This document shows positions 1-7,879 of a DNA stretch of 27,037 bases, piece after piece. The stretch spans positions 1 through 27,037 of the forward strand of contig JBKBWT010000025.1 in the NCBI GenBank assembly GCA_046314415.1, written 5' to 3'. This DNA comes from JADJNW01 sp046314415 (lineage in GTDB: Bacteria > Bacteroidota > Bacteroidia > Chitinophagales > Saprospiraceae). Position numbers and translations under genes: made by a program. The notes under the pieces are model-generated. The model searched no databases, was not told the DNA's origin, and saw only the letters and a program-made list of their open reading frames with translations. How positions within the stretch are numbered: position 1 is the stretch's first letter; every line of letters starts with the position of its first letter.

Positions 1-390
1 GTGTTGGGTTGCTCGTGGCTCAATACTAGGCGGTAACACATTAAAAACACGCATCATGTCGTGAAAACCATTCGTATAGCGTTGCACCACTTCCATCGGC
101 TCGATTTGTTCCAGGCGCGCCTTTTTGGCAATTTTATCCTCGCCGGTGTCGGAGTCACCCTCGAGGTGCCCCACATCAGTGATGTTGCGCACGTAGCGCA
201 CTTTGTAGCCCAGGTATTTAAAATACCGAAACACCACATCGAAGCTGGTGAAGGTACGAATATTACCCAGATGCACGTCGCTATACACCGTGGGTCCGCA
301 CACATACATACCGATGTAACCCTCATGCAGGGGTCTGAATTCCTCTTTGCTGCGGGTGAGACTATTGTAAATGGTAAGGGTTGTGTTCAT
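1..390 (-). CDS. cysS: Cysteinyl-tRNA synthetase, N-terminal part (cut by window edge)
   Basis: This gene charges tRNA-Cys with cysteine in the cytoplasm (class I aminoacyl-tRNA synthetase). Reading the minus strand from the ATG at 390 gives 130 codons that run off the window start without a stop. The translation opens MNTTLTIYNSLTRSKEEF and continues with the family block YVCGPTVYSDVHLGNIRTF around residues 28-46. That block carries the zinc-binding Cys and the HLGN form of the HIGH nucleotide-binding motif, and is followed by RNITDVGHLEGDSDTGEDKI. These are standard CysS landmarks. No in-frame ATG lies just upstream of 390, so the start is clear. It is transcribed away from the HD/Pycsar-like gene. 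A tRNA-Cys gene lies 13 kb away in the same window, but nothing links the two. Confidence 0.95.
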   Translation of the reverse strand, partial: MNTTLTIYNSLTRSKEEFRPLHEGYIGMYVCGPTVYSDVHLGNIRTFTSFDVVFRYFKYLGYKVRYVRNITDVGHLEGDSDTGEDKIAKKARLEQIEPMEVVQRYTNGFHDMMRVFNVLPPSIEPRATQH

Positions 391-662
391 GATGATTGTA
401 AATCAATGAGTTAAAAACGTCAACCAGAAATAAGTACGGTTGGTTCCGTTTAAATATAGGGTAACTTTAAAATATGTTATATCTTTAAATTCGCGGCAAA
501 AATAAGAACATTTTGCAAGTGTTGATCGAATTAAGAATTTGATAACAAGTTGGTGGCTGAAAGCGGGATTCTTTTTAGGAAATTTTTTCAACAAACATTT
601 ATTTTGTGCTATCTTGTCTCTCTAACAAGCCTTTAACGACATAAACCCATTTCAAAAATCCT

Positions 663-1868
663 ATGAGCAAAAGCGCAAATTTTCCAATGGTTTCCAATAT
701 TGTAGCCGAAGCGGGCGAACAAATATTAAATCTTTTTGATAAGTACCCGAACAATCGCCTGCTGTTTCACAATTATGCCTTCACGCAAACCGTCGTGCAG
801 CATACCCGTGAATTGTGCGAGGAGACAGGCGTTGCGGGCGATGTCGCCGAAATTGCGCAATTAGCCGCATATTTTCTATACTCCGGTTATTTATTTGATT
901 ATGAACACTTTATGCGTTACAGCCTCGATCAGGCACAACGATTTCTAGCCTTGCGTGAATACCCCGAACTGGGGCAACGTAGCATATTGCGCTGCATGCA
1001 GACCGTAGGCACCGGTAATATTCCGGCGGCGCTGGAGGAAAAAATCTTGTCGGATGCGGTTAATATCGCCTGGCTCACTGATTTTGAGGATCGCAGCCCG
1101 CTGTTGCGGCTGGAAAAAGAGTTAATCCTGACACAACATCTTGACAAACTCGATTGGGCGAATTGGCAGCTCCAGCATTTGCTGAGAATCAGACTTTATA
1201 CGCATTTTGGTAAAATTAAATACGAGCCGGAACTCGGCAATTGTATTCGCAACCAGAAAAATACCATTGAAAAACTAGAACGCAAAACGCCGATCGCGCC
1301 CGTTGTCACGCAGACAGGCTTGTACCAAAATCTCGACGACTCGCCGATTCGCGCCGTGCAAACATTTTTCCGCGCCAATTATCGCAATCACATCAATCTC
1401 AGCGCCATTGCCGATAACAAGGCAAACATTATGATTAGCGTCAATTCGATTTTGATTTCGGTGCTCATTTCCATCTTGTCCTATCGCAACATGGCTGCTA
1501 CGAATCCGCCGATCGTGCTGCCGGTCATCATTTTTTTGGTGACGGGTTTAACTTCCCTCATCTTTGCGGTGCTCTCAGCGCGACCTAAAGTGACATCGCT
1601 CAATGAAAATGCTTCTTCCAAAGAAGAAAAACGTAAAAACCTGGTATTCTTTGGCAATTTTGTCAATATGGAGCTGGAAGAATACGAAGAATCTATGGAT
1701 GCTATCTTCCGCGACAGCGAATTATTATACGGCAATCTCACACGCGATTTGTACCACCTAGGCAAGGTATTGGATAAAAAATACCGTTACCTGACGGTTT
1801 CTTATAATATTTTTATGATTGGCTTTGTTGCCACTGTTGTTACATTCCTCATCATGCTTTTCCTATAA
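663..1868 (+). CDS. Degenerate HD-domain membrane protein with Pycsar-effector-like C-terminus
   Basis: The 401-residue protein has two parts. Residues about 20-215 resemble the HD phosphohydrolase fold: LLFHNYAFTQTVVQHT near the start, then QLAAYFLYSGYLFDYEHF, then SDAVNIAWLTDFEDRSPLLRLEKEL. Where active relatives have an HD pair followed by GYL, this protein has YS, so metal-dependent catalysis is probably lost. Residues about 232-401 match the pattern of the Pycsar effector family (DUF5706-like): NLSAIADNKANIMISVNSILISVLISILS, a second membrane segment PVIIFLVTGLTSLIFAVLSA, a soluble stretch with MELEEYEESMDAIF, and a last membrane helix FMIGFVATVVTFLIMLFL. In Pycsar defence, such membrane effectors respond to cyclic pyrimidine nucleotides. 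No cyclase gene is adjacent; neighbours are cysS and cell-wall hydrolases. The protein is probably inner-membrane, with the HD-like part as a possible ligand sensor (inference). The family assignment is from memory of motifs. Confidence 0.75.
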   Translation: MSKSANFPMVSNIVAEAGEQILNLFDKYPNNRLLFHNYAFTQTVVQHTRELCEETGVAGDVAEIAQLAAYFLYSGYLFDYEHFMRYSLDQAQRFLALREYPELGQRSILRCMQTVGTGNIPAALEEKILSDAVNIAWLTDFEDRSPLLRLEKELILTQHLDKLDWANWQLQHLLRIRLYTHFGKIKYEPELGNCIRNQKNTIEKLERKTPIAPVVTQTGLYQNLDDSPIRAVQTFFRANYRNHINLSAIADNKANIMISVNSILISVLISILSYRNMAATNPPIVLPVIIFLVTGLTSLIFAVLSARPKVTSLNENASSKEEKRKNLVFFGNFVNMELEEYEESMDAIFRDSELLYGNLTRDLYHLGKVLDKKYRYLTVSYNIFMIGFVATVVTFLIMLFL

Positions 1869-2118
1869 CATTATAAATATCAATCATTTTGTTAAATAAA
1901 ATCCTAAAAAGAGAACTATCTTGTATTAAATTGTTAATTAAAATATAATGTATAGTGACCTTGCGAAATTATTTTCGCCGACCAACGTTTCTTATACAAA
2001 GAATATTTATATCAACGAAAAACCATCCATTTAAACACGCCCCGGTATTGTTTTTACTGCTACCTCTAAAGTAAAGCCAACTATTTACATATAAAGTGAA
2101 CCCTTAAACTGATTAACC

Positions 2119-3465
2119 ATGAACAGAACCATTCTTTGGCTGGTGATTGCCTTATGGGTGACACACAGCCATGCCGCTTCGGCAAACAATCAGCTTTTCC
2201 TCGATTACATTGCCCAATACAAGGATATTGCCATTCAGGAAATGCATCGCACGGGCATTCCCGCCAGCATCAAGCTTGCCCAAGCGCTCCAGGAAAGCGG
2301 CGCCGGCACCAGCGAACTCGCCGTAAACGCCAATAATCATTTCGGGATCAAATGCAGCAGCGATTGGACCGGCAAAACCTACAGCCGAATCGATGATGAG
2401 TCGGATGCGTTTGGCAATCCCAAACCCTCCTGTTTTCGGGTGTATGAGGATGCTACGGAGAGTTTTGTCGCGCATTCTGAATTTCTCAGACAACGACGCC
2501 ATTATGCCAATTTATTCCAACTCGACCCCACCGACTATCGCAGCTGGGCACAGGGCTTACTGGATGCCGGTTATGCCACCGATCGGCAATATGCCAAAAG
2601 ATTGATTGATCTGATCGAGCGTTTTCAGTTGCAACAATATGATCGTCAAGGCTTTACCAATAACAATCAACCGATAGTGACCAAACCCAATACCAAACCC
2701 AGACCCGAAAAACCGACGCCAGTGGAGCCGGACATTGCCGAAGCCGGTTATTACGTCTTAAATGATGTGCGCTACGTAAATGCACAAGCAAACGAATCCC
2801 TCGAAGCCATTGCCCGTCGCACTGGCACAACGGTAGCGAATTTATTGGCTTATAATGAAGAATTCACTGATAATGAACAGGTTTTATCAAGCGGCACCCG
2901 TGTTTATATTCAACCCAAGCGCGACTTTTACCGCGGGCGAGCCAAATACCATACGGTAAAAAATGGCGAAACCATGTTTGACATTGCGCAGGAATATGGG
3001 GTTAAATTAGCTAAATTGTACGAACGCAACAAAATGGAATCAGGCACGCAACCTGCTGTAAACGAAGAAATTAAATTGCGCGGGGCACCCGCAAAAAATC
3101 GTCCGCGCCTGGCAAAAGTAACGAAGCCTTCCACCCAACAAAATCCCGAATATTTATTTGACGAGCCAATTGCGCCAAAGCCGACAACCGTAAGTCAAAA
3201 ACCGGCACCAACTGCCAAGCCGACAACAGGACCCACAACACCGGCACCGGATGAAGATTTTGACGGAACGGATCCATTTAAACAACCGACTAAGGATACC
3301 ACTGTAACTGCCCCAACCGCGGAAGCGCAATATCACATCGTAAAATCAGGTGATACCTTGTGGAATATTTCTCAACGGTATAAAATGACGGTGGAAGAAT
3401 TGAAGCGTTTGAATAAACTGGATAATACCAATATTAAAATCGGCATGCGTTTGCAGGTGAAATAA
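2119..3465 (+). CDS. Secreted glucosaminidase with three LysM repeats (first paralog)
   Basis: A predicted peptidoglycan hydrolase cleaving the glycan backbone (glycoside hydrolase family 73-like N-acetylglucosaminidase), exported by Sec. The 448 residues start with a signal peptide (about 1-22). The catalytic domain spans about 24-175, with the hallmark stretch GIPASIKLAQALQESGAGTSELA in which Glu59 is the likely acid, then NNHFGIKC, SCFRVYEDATESF and a GLLDAGYATDRQYAKRL end. Cys79 and Cys105 could form a disulfide. LysM-like wall-binding repeats follow at about 212-270, 277-323 and 405-448; the last, with VKSGDTLWNISQRY, is the most typical. A Pro/Thr-rich linker (about 325-400) separates the second and third. 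A close paralog follows 160 bp downstream in the same orientation. ATG 2119 is preceded by no clear Shine-Dalgarno sequence. Confidence 0.9.
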   Translation: MNRTILWLVIALWVTHSHAASANNQLFLDYIAQYKDIAIQEMHRTGIPASIKLAQALQESGAGTSELAVNANNHFGIKCSSDWTGKTYSRIDDESDAFGNPKPSCFRVYEDATESFVAHSEFLRQRRHYANLFQLDPTDYRSWAQGLLDAGYATDRQYAKRLIDLIERFQLQQYDRQGFTNNNQPIVTKPNTKPRPEKPTPVEPDIAEAGYYVLNDVRYVNAQANESLEAIARRTGTTVANLLAYNEEFTDNEQVLSSGTRVYIQPKRDFYRGRAKYHTVKNGETMFDIAQEYGVKLAKLYERNKMESGTQPAVNEEIKLRGAPAKNRPRLAKVTKPSTQQNPEYLFDEPIAPKPTTVSQKPAPTAKPTTGPTTPAPDEDFDGTDPFKQPTKDTTVTAPTAEAQYHIVKSGDTLWNISQRYKMTVEELKRLNKLDNTNIKIGMRLQVK

Positions 3466-3537
3466 GATTTGCTCCAAAGGTGCAATTTGGGATAACAAAA
3501 AATTTTATATAAACTGGATAAATCGTTAATAAAAAGA

Positions 3538-3545
3538 TAATTTTG
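3538..3545 (+). promoter_or_regulatory. Candidate -7 element (TAATTTTG) of the second glucosaminidase gene
   Basis: TAATTTTG fits the Bacteroidota -7 consensus TAnnTTTG exactly and lies 80 bases before the ATG at 3626. At the expected -33 distance there is only a poor match, so this is a weak call. If real, the two tandem paralogs can be transcribed independently. Confidence 0.3.
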
Positions 3546-3625
3546 AAGCTTTATATCCGGTAGCCATAACCTTTTGGCGTTGATGTCGTACACCAGATTG
3601 CACCTTTAAAACGAACGCAACCTTT

Positions 3626-5059
3626 ATGAGTAGAATAGCTACATTTGTCCTGGTAAGCTTGCTCGTTACCGGGACCATTTTTGCACAAGCTTCCCGCGAC
3701 CACATCGAGCGTTATATTGACAAATACAAGGAACTCGCCATCACCGAAATGCAACGTACCGGCATTCCCGCCAGTATCAAGCTCGGACAAGCCCTGATTG
3801 AAAGCGACGCAGGCAGAAGCGACCTCGCCCGCAAAGCCAATAACCACTTTGGTATCAAATGCAATACCGATTGGGAAGGCAAAACTTTTTACAAAAAAGA
3901 CGACGATTACAACGACCAGGGCGAACACATTGAGTCCTGCTTTCGGGTGTACGAAGATGCCGAAGCCAGTTTTCGCGGGCACTCGGAGTTTCTACTCAAT
4001 CCACGCAAGCAATTTCGTTACGGGCAGTTGTTTGAATTAGACCCACGCGATTACCGAGGCTGGGCAGAGGGCTTGCGCCGCGCCGGATATGCTACCAATC
4101 CTTCCTATTCCAAGCGTCTGATTGAAGTGATTGAACGTCATAAATTGTACAAATATGACCATATGACTGTCAGTAATGACCAACTTACTGCCAGTAATGA
4201 CAATCGTGACAATACTGATCTGGACGGTTTTATGGTGGCGAATGACGTCAAATACGTCCTCTCGCGAGACAACGAACCCATCTCCGAAATAGCCAAACGC
4301 ACGCACACACCGGTACGCAGTTTACTGCATTACAATGAAAATCTGCGCAACGACAAGCAACGCCTCGAGCAAGGCACCCGTGTGTATTTGCAAGCCAAGC
4401 GCAATACCTATCGCGGCAAAGACACGTATCATACCGTACAATTGGGCGAAACCATGTTTGAAATTGCCCAGGAATACGGCTTGAAATTAGAAAAATTGTA
4501 CCAGCGCAACCGCATGGAGCCTGGCATGGAACCTGCTTACAATGAACGTATTAAGCTGCGCGGCGGCAAAGCAGCGAATCGCCCCACACTCGTAAGCGAA
4601 GTGCCCGAACTGGTGGTGCCACCTGCCCCGCCTAAAAAAGATACCATCATTACTACGACGCCCAAACCAACGCCACCACCCGTGTTGCCGGTGAAAGAAA
4701 CACCCCCAGCCGAAAATAAACCTCAACCGGTCACCGTAGCCGAGTCAAACAACGCTATGCCCAACACAGGAATTGAAACAACCGCTGTCAAACCGGTCAA
4801 CAACTCCAAGCTCCCAGGCGGTCTTGCCAATGCTCGTCCGCAACGCGAAGACGATTTTGATACCTCCGATATTTTTGAATCCAAAGTGGAAGCACCAGCC
4901 CCAAAGCCCTTGGAACGACCTGATTTCCATACGGTGGCAAAAGGCGACACCCTGTGGAACATTTCCCAGCGGTACAACCTCACGGTCAGCGAAGTTAAAG
5001 CATTGAATAACCTGAGTTCCGACAGCATCAAATTAGGTCAGAAGCTGCGCGTTCGTTGA
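3626..5059 (+). CDS. Secreted glucosaminidase with three LysM repeats (second paralog)
   Basis: A tandem paralog of the gene at 2119-3465, with the same order of parts in 477 residues. A signal peptide ends near residue 21 (TGTIFAQA). The family 73-like glucosaminidase domain spans about 24-178 with IPASIKLGQALIESDAGRSDLA (catalytic Glu59), NNHFGIKC and SCFRVYEDAEASF. Two LysM-like repeats lie at about 213-325 (the second with VQLGETMFEIAQEYGLKLEKLY). A longer Pro/Thr/Val-rich linker follows, then a final LysM with VAKGDTLWNISQRYNLTVSEVKALNNL ending at the C-terminus. It probably acts on peptidoglycan in the periplasm. Relative to its neighbour, the catalytic and LysM parts are well conserved while linker length and sequence differ, as expected for an old duplication. 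A strong terminator follows at 5087-5117. Confidence 0.9.
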   Translation: MSRIATFVLVSLLVTGTIFAQASRDHIERYIDKYKELAITEMQRTGIPASIKLGQALIESDAGRSDLARKANNHFGIKCNTDWEGKTFYKKDDDYNDQGEHIESCFRVYEDAEASFRGHSEFLLNPRKQFRYGQLFELDPRDYRGWAEGLRRAGYATNPSYSKRLIEVIERHKLYKYDHMTVSNDQLTASNDNRDNTDLDGFMVANDVKYVLSRDNEPISEIAKRTHTPVRSLLHYNENLRNDKQRLEQGTRVYLQAKRNTYRGKDTYHTVQLGETMFEIAQEYGLKLEKLYQRNRMEPGMEPAYNERIKLRGGKAANRPTLVSEVPELVVPPAPPKKDTIITTTPKPTPPPVLPVKETPPAENKPQPVTVAESNNAMPNTGIETTAVKPVNNSKLPGGLANARPQREDDFDTSDIFESKVEAPAPKPLERPDFHTVAKGDTLWNISQRYNLTVSEVKALNNLSSDSIKLGQKLRVR

Positions 5060-5086
5060 GTTTATAAACATCACCACCCAAAGCAT

Positions 5087-5117
5087 GGGAAGATACCGGA
5101 AAATCCAGTATCTTCCC
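5087..5117 (+). terminator. Rho-independent terminator after the glucosaminidase pair
   Basis: Perfect 10-bp arms GGGAAGATAC (5087-5096) and GTATCTTCCC (5108-5117), with an inner GGA/TCC pairing, are followed by GTCTTATTTT. The hairpin lies 28 bases past the stop at 5059 and 21 bases before the next ATG, so it insulates the beta-barrel gene from read-through. Confidence 0.8.
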
Positions 5118-5138
5118 GTCTTATTTTAGCAACCGACT

Positions 5139-5882
5139 ATGCGACCAATCTTACTCTTACTGGCATTTTTACTGCTTGGCACGGCGGCACAGGCGCAGGG
5201 CTACGCCTTTGGCTTGAAAGGTGGCTTGACCGTTGGCATGCAGCGTTGGGACGAATCTTTCCAGCGCGATCCGCTCTTCCGTTATCACGGCGTTGCCTAC
5301 ATCGAATCCCTTTCGGAAGACAATCAATTTGGACTTTTTGCACAATTGGGCTACCATATCAAGGGCAGCGCCATTCGCACCTTTCCCTTTGATTTTCAAT
5401 TGCCCGGCGGCGGTTTTGAACGCTTTCCCGGCATGACCATTCCCTTTGAGTTTCGCAATATCTCCCTGGGTTTAGGCGGTAAGAAAAAATACGACCTCGG
5501 CGTGAGTACCAAAGCCTATTACATGCTGGGCATCCGCGTGGATTATACCGCGAGCACCAAGCTGCGCCCGGAGTTTGTGGATGATCGCAGTCCTTATGCC
5601 TTCATTTATCCGATCGAGCCATTTGTCAACGAATTCAATTACGGTGCCATTTTTGGCGGCGGCTTGGAATGGATGTTTTCCGAATACGTTGGCGGCGTCC
5701 TCGAATTCAGCGTCAATCCCGACTTTAGTTTACAATACAATCAGCCACCGATTGAAAATATCATCAATCCGAATCCCGATGGTCCCAACATTATCAACAT
5801 CCCGCAGCGGCAGATTCGCAACCTGACGTTTGAGGTGAGCCTGGGCATCCGTTTATTACATATTATAGAATACATTGACTAA
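5139..5882 (+). CDS. Outer-membrane beta-barrel protein (PorT-like fold)
   Basis: The 247-residue protein has a clean signal peptide (MRPILLLLAFLLLGTAAQAQG, cleavage near residue 20). Alternating hydrophobic/polar strands follow with aromatic girdles, for example AFGLKGGLTVGMQRW, FGLFAQLGYHIKGSAIRTF, FRNISLGLGGKKKY, YYMLGIRVDYTAS and NYGAIFGGGLEWMFSEYVGGVLEFSVNPDF. The last strands, NLTFEVSLGIRLLHIIEYID, lack the classical terminal Phe. This fits small Bacteroidota outer-membrane barrel proteins of the PorT-like type, although sequence alone does not give a specific role. It stands between a terminator and lptB, and may be a single-gene unit. Length and fold pattern are typical; I see no active-site motif. 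Confidence 0.75.
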   Translation: MRPILLLLAFLLLGTAAQAQGYAFGLKGGLTVGMQRWDESFQRDPLFRYHGVAYIESLSEDNQFGLFAQLGYHIKGSAIRTFPFDFQLPGGGFERFPGMTIPFEFRNISLGLGGKKKYDLGVSTKAYYMLGIRVDYTASTKLRPEFVDDRSPYAFIYPIEPFVNEFNYGAIFGGGLEWMFSEYVGGVLEFSVNPDFSLQYNQPPIENIINPNPDGPNIINIPQRQIRNLTFEVSLGIRLLHIIEYID

Positions 5883-5978
5883 AACGCAGTAAATATTACC
5901 GGTTTTTTGAACCATTATAATTCTTCAAGCCTTTAATTGCTAAATAAAGAAAGCGAATTGGCACACACAGATCCAAAT

Positions 5979-6728
5979 ATGATATTGCGTTGTGATAACC
6001 TGGTTAAAATCTACGGTAAACGCCAGGTGGTACGCGACGTTTCCATCGAGGTACACCAGGGCGAAATTGTGGGGCTGCTCGGTCCGAATGGCGCCGGCAA
6101 AACCACGAGTTTTTACATGACCGTCGGTTTTATCAAACCCAACGAAGGACACGTTTACCTGAACGATACGGAGATCACCGAGCTACCCATGTACCGACGC
6201 GCCCAGCTTGGCATTGGCTACCTCCCGCAGGAGCCTTCGGTATTTCGCAAATTGAGTGTGGAAAATAACATCCGGGCGGTGCTGGAAATGACAACGCTGA
6301 CCACCGCCCAGCAAGCGCAAAAACTCGAAGAACTGCTCGATGAATTTGGTTTGCACAAAGTGCGCAAAAGCCGCGGCGATACCCTCTCTGGCGGCGAACG
6401 CCGACGCACGGAAATTGCCCGCGCCCTCGCATCCGACCCCAAGTTTATCCTGCTCGACGAACCCTTTGCCGGCATTGACCCTATTGCGGTGGAAGACATC
6501 CAATACATTGTGGCGAAGCTCAAAACCAAAAACATCGGCATTCTCATCACCGACCACAACGTGCAGGAAACCCTTTCCATCACCGACCGTGCTTATCTGA
6601 TGTTTGAAGGAAAAATTCTGAAAGCGGGTACCGCCGAAGAACTCGCCGCCGATGAAATGGTGCGGAAGGTTTACCTGGGTAAGAATTTTGTATTGCGTAG
6701 AAAAGTAATAGACCTCGAACAGCGATGA
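5979..6728 (+). CDS. lptB: LPS export ABC transporter ATP-binding protein LptB
   Basis: The cytoplasmic ATPase that powers lipopolysaccharide extraction from the inner membrane with LptF/LptG. From the ATG at 5979 it has 249 residues, close to the 241 of the E. coli protein. An upstream in-frame TTG at 5937 would add 14 residues, but the MILRCDNLVKIYGKRQVV start matches the usual family N-terminus. Visible motifs are Walker A GPNGAGKTT (35-43), the Q-loop YLPQEPSVFRKLSVENNI (81-98), signature LSGGE (136-140), Walker B FILLDEPFAGIDP (Asp160, Glu161) and the switch motif ITDHNV. The LptB-characteristic QEPSVFRKLSVEN and GERRRTEIARALA are well preserved. The stop overlaps the next ATG by four bases (ATGA), indicating co-translation with the small lipoprotein downstream. 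No lptA, lptC or lptFG gene lies in this window. Confidence 0.93.
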   Translation: MILRCDNLVKIYGKRQVVRDVSIEVHQGEIVGLLGPNGAGKTTSFYMTVGFIKPNEGHVYLNDTEITELPMYRRAQLGIGYLPQEPSVFRKLSVENNIRAVLEMTTLTTAQQAQKLEELLDEFGLHKVRKSRGDTLSGGERRRTEIARALASDPKFILLDEPFAGIDPIAVEDIQYIVAKLKTKNIGILITDHNVQETLSITDRAYLMFEGKILKAGTAEELAADEMVRKVYLGKNFVLRRKVIDLEQR

Positions 6729-7006
6729 AATACCTGGCTTTTTTGGCTTTGTTCTTACTTTTTGCCTGCGGCAACAACGGCGAAGAATCGCTACCGGCGC
6801 TCACCGCCAGTCAGCGGGAAATGATTGATACGCTGTACCTGCGGCGGGTCGCCGTGCTGCGTCCGCAAATGGACAGCACCTGCGACGCCAATTTCGCTGC
6901 CAACGTGCAACGCGCCGTGGATTCGCTTATGAAGATTCGCCGCGAGGAGGAAGCCCGCCTGCGCCAACGCGTGCTGCAACAAGAGGGCGCGGTTAATAAT
7001 CAATAA
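6725..7006 (+). CDS. Small lipoprotein overlapping lptB
   Basis: The 93-residue protein has a lipoprotein signal: a hydrophobic stretch ending LLFAC with Cys15 as the acylated residue. The mature part is charged and probably helical: LTASQREMIDTLYLRRVAVLRPQMDSTC, then RAVDSLMKIRREEEARLRQRVLQQEG. The start overlaps the lptB stop (ATGA), so the two are translationally coupled. It resembles the next gene in length, in having a single mature-part Cys, and in a helical segment rich in Ala-Asp-Ser-Leu, suggesting a diverged duplicate. I do not recognise the family. A role in the envelope linked to LPS export is only suggested by position. Confidence 0.75.
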   Translation: MKYLAFLALFLLFACGNNGEESLPALTASQREMIDTLYLRRVAVLRPQMDSTCDANFAANVQRAVDSLMKIRREEEARLRQRVLQQEGAVNNQ

Positions 7007-7013
7007 TTGTCAA

Positions 7014-7020
7014 GGGAGGA
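7014..7020 (+). promoter_or_regulatory. Strong Shine-Dalgarno site (GGGAGGA)
   Basis: GGGAGGA ends eight bases before the ATG at 7029. Bacteroidota genes usually lack such sites and most starts in this window have none. It fixes the start of the second lipoprotein and implies its own translation initiation rather than coupling to the gene before. Confidence 0.6.
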
Positions 7021-7028
7021 TAGAAGCA

Positions 7029-7373
7029 ATGAAACAAGCTTTTGGAATCGGAATAGTACTGGGAATTTTACTCTGTTCCTGCGAATCGGAAGCCGAAAAG
7101 CAGGCAAAGGTGCAGCAACGCCTGCAAACCGAAGCCGATCTGCGCGTGGTGGAGTACATGAGCGTATTGCAAAAAAACTGCCAGACCAAAGTACTGGAAG
7201 AAGCCGTGCGCATTGCCGATTCCCTCCTCGTGCTGGAAGCCCGCCTCTCCACCGATACCCTGTTCAAACCCCTCAAACCCCTGCGCCCGGAAAAACCCGA
7301 AACCCAAATTCTAAAAGATACCACCCCCATCAAGCCTTTCTTAAAACCGAAAAAAGATACCCTCAAACAGTAA
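7029..7373 (+). CDS. Small lipoprotein, second of a pair downstream of lptB
   Basis: The 114-residue protein begins MKQAFGIGIVLGILLCSCESE; the lipobox is best read as LCSC with Cys18 acylated. The mature part is helical and charged (EAEKQAKVQQRLQTEADLRVVEYMSVLQKNCQ, then EEAVRIADSLLVLEARLS), followed by a Lys/Pro-rich tail with the repeated pieces FKPLKPLRPEKP and KPFLKPKK. The LQKNCQTKVLEEAVRIADSLL segment parallels STCDANFAANVQRAVDSLM of the preceding gene. It starts 22 bases after that gene, behind a strong Shine-Dalgarno site, and probably belongs to the lptB transcript. Function unknown; the basic Pro-rich end could bind cell-wall or LPS anions (speculation). Confidence 0.75.
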   Translation: MKQAFGIGIVLGILLCSCESEAEKQAKVQQRLQTEADLRVVEYMSVLQKNCQTKVLEEAVRIADSLLVLEARLSTDTLFKPLKPLRPEKPETQILKDTTPIKPFLKPKKDTLKQ

Positions 7374-7564
7374 GCTCCCCGACACCATTCCTTTTCTTTA
7401 TTATCCACACCTTGGCGGTTTTTAATGTAATGATGTTTGGATATTAGCGTACATTATAGATAACAGCTGGGGCAAATCGGACAGGTAACAACGCATGCAT
7501 CCGTGTGAATCCGTCTGCTATTCTGTTTAACAGGCAATCTATCATTCAATTTAACTTAATTTTC

Positions 7565-7711
7565 GGCGATTACAATCCAATTCCCAGCAATCATTTATGA
7601 TATCTCGGCAATAAAACATCATATCTCGTCAATTAGATATCAAATCCTGTCAATGATATATCATGTTTTGTCAATCACATATCATATCCCGTCAATTACA
7701 CTTGCAATTCC
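7565..7711 (+). repeat. Left arm of mirrored 21-bp repeat array (7 units)
   Basis: Seven head-to-tail units of exactly 21 bp begin at 7565, 7586, 7607, 7628, 7649, 7670 and 7691. The central five share GTCAAT (or GCAAT), four variable bases, then a form of TATCATATC and two pyrimidines. The outermost copies are more diverged (ggcgat at 7565; the 7691 copy keeps GTCAAT but loses the TATCAT core). The same family returns in inverted orientation at 7775-7879, in the same 21-bp register. 21 bp is two helical turns, so all copies face one side of the DNA. Confidence 0.85.
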
Positions 7712-7774
7712 GGTCATGGTTAGTCCACTTTTGACCACGAGAATGTCCTTTGGGGTAATCCGACCGTATGGGTA

Positions 7775-7879
7775 ATTGGCAAGTTATGATATAAAATTGA
7801 CAGAACATCATAAGTAATTGCCAGGATATCATATGTAATTGACAGCATATCATAAGTGATTGACAGAATTTGAAGTTAT
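7775..7879 (-). repeat. Right arm of mirrored 21-bp repeat array (5 units, inverted)
   Basis: Units start at 7775, 7796, 7817, 7838 and 7859. Each begins ATTGGC, ATTGAC or ATTGCC and most continue with AG, one base, then ATATCATA-like sequence and GTA/GTG. This is the reverse complement of the left-arm unit. A further ATTGAT sits at 7901, exactly two periods after the 7859 copy. The 63-bp spacer between arms (7712-7774) equals three periods, so both arms share one phase even though orientation flips. Confidence 0.85.

Noticed and set aside
61..414. 117-codon plus-strand frame opposite cysS
   Set aside because: It is an antisense shadow of the CysS reading frame, which carries clear synthetase motifs.
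663..1868. Complete Pycsar defence operon
   Set aside because: Only the effector-like protein is present. The flanking genes are cysS and glucosaminidases and there is no pyrimidine cyclase frame on either strand.
7712..7774. Gene or hairpin in the 63-bp centre of the array
   Set aside because: Only a short GGTCA...TGACC pairing is seen, which is within chance expectation; there is no open frame with a start.
7565..7879. CRISPR array
   Set aside because: Units abut without unique spacers, are only 21 bp, vary between copies, and are inverted between arms. No cas gene is in the window.
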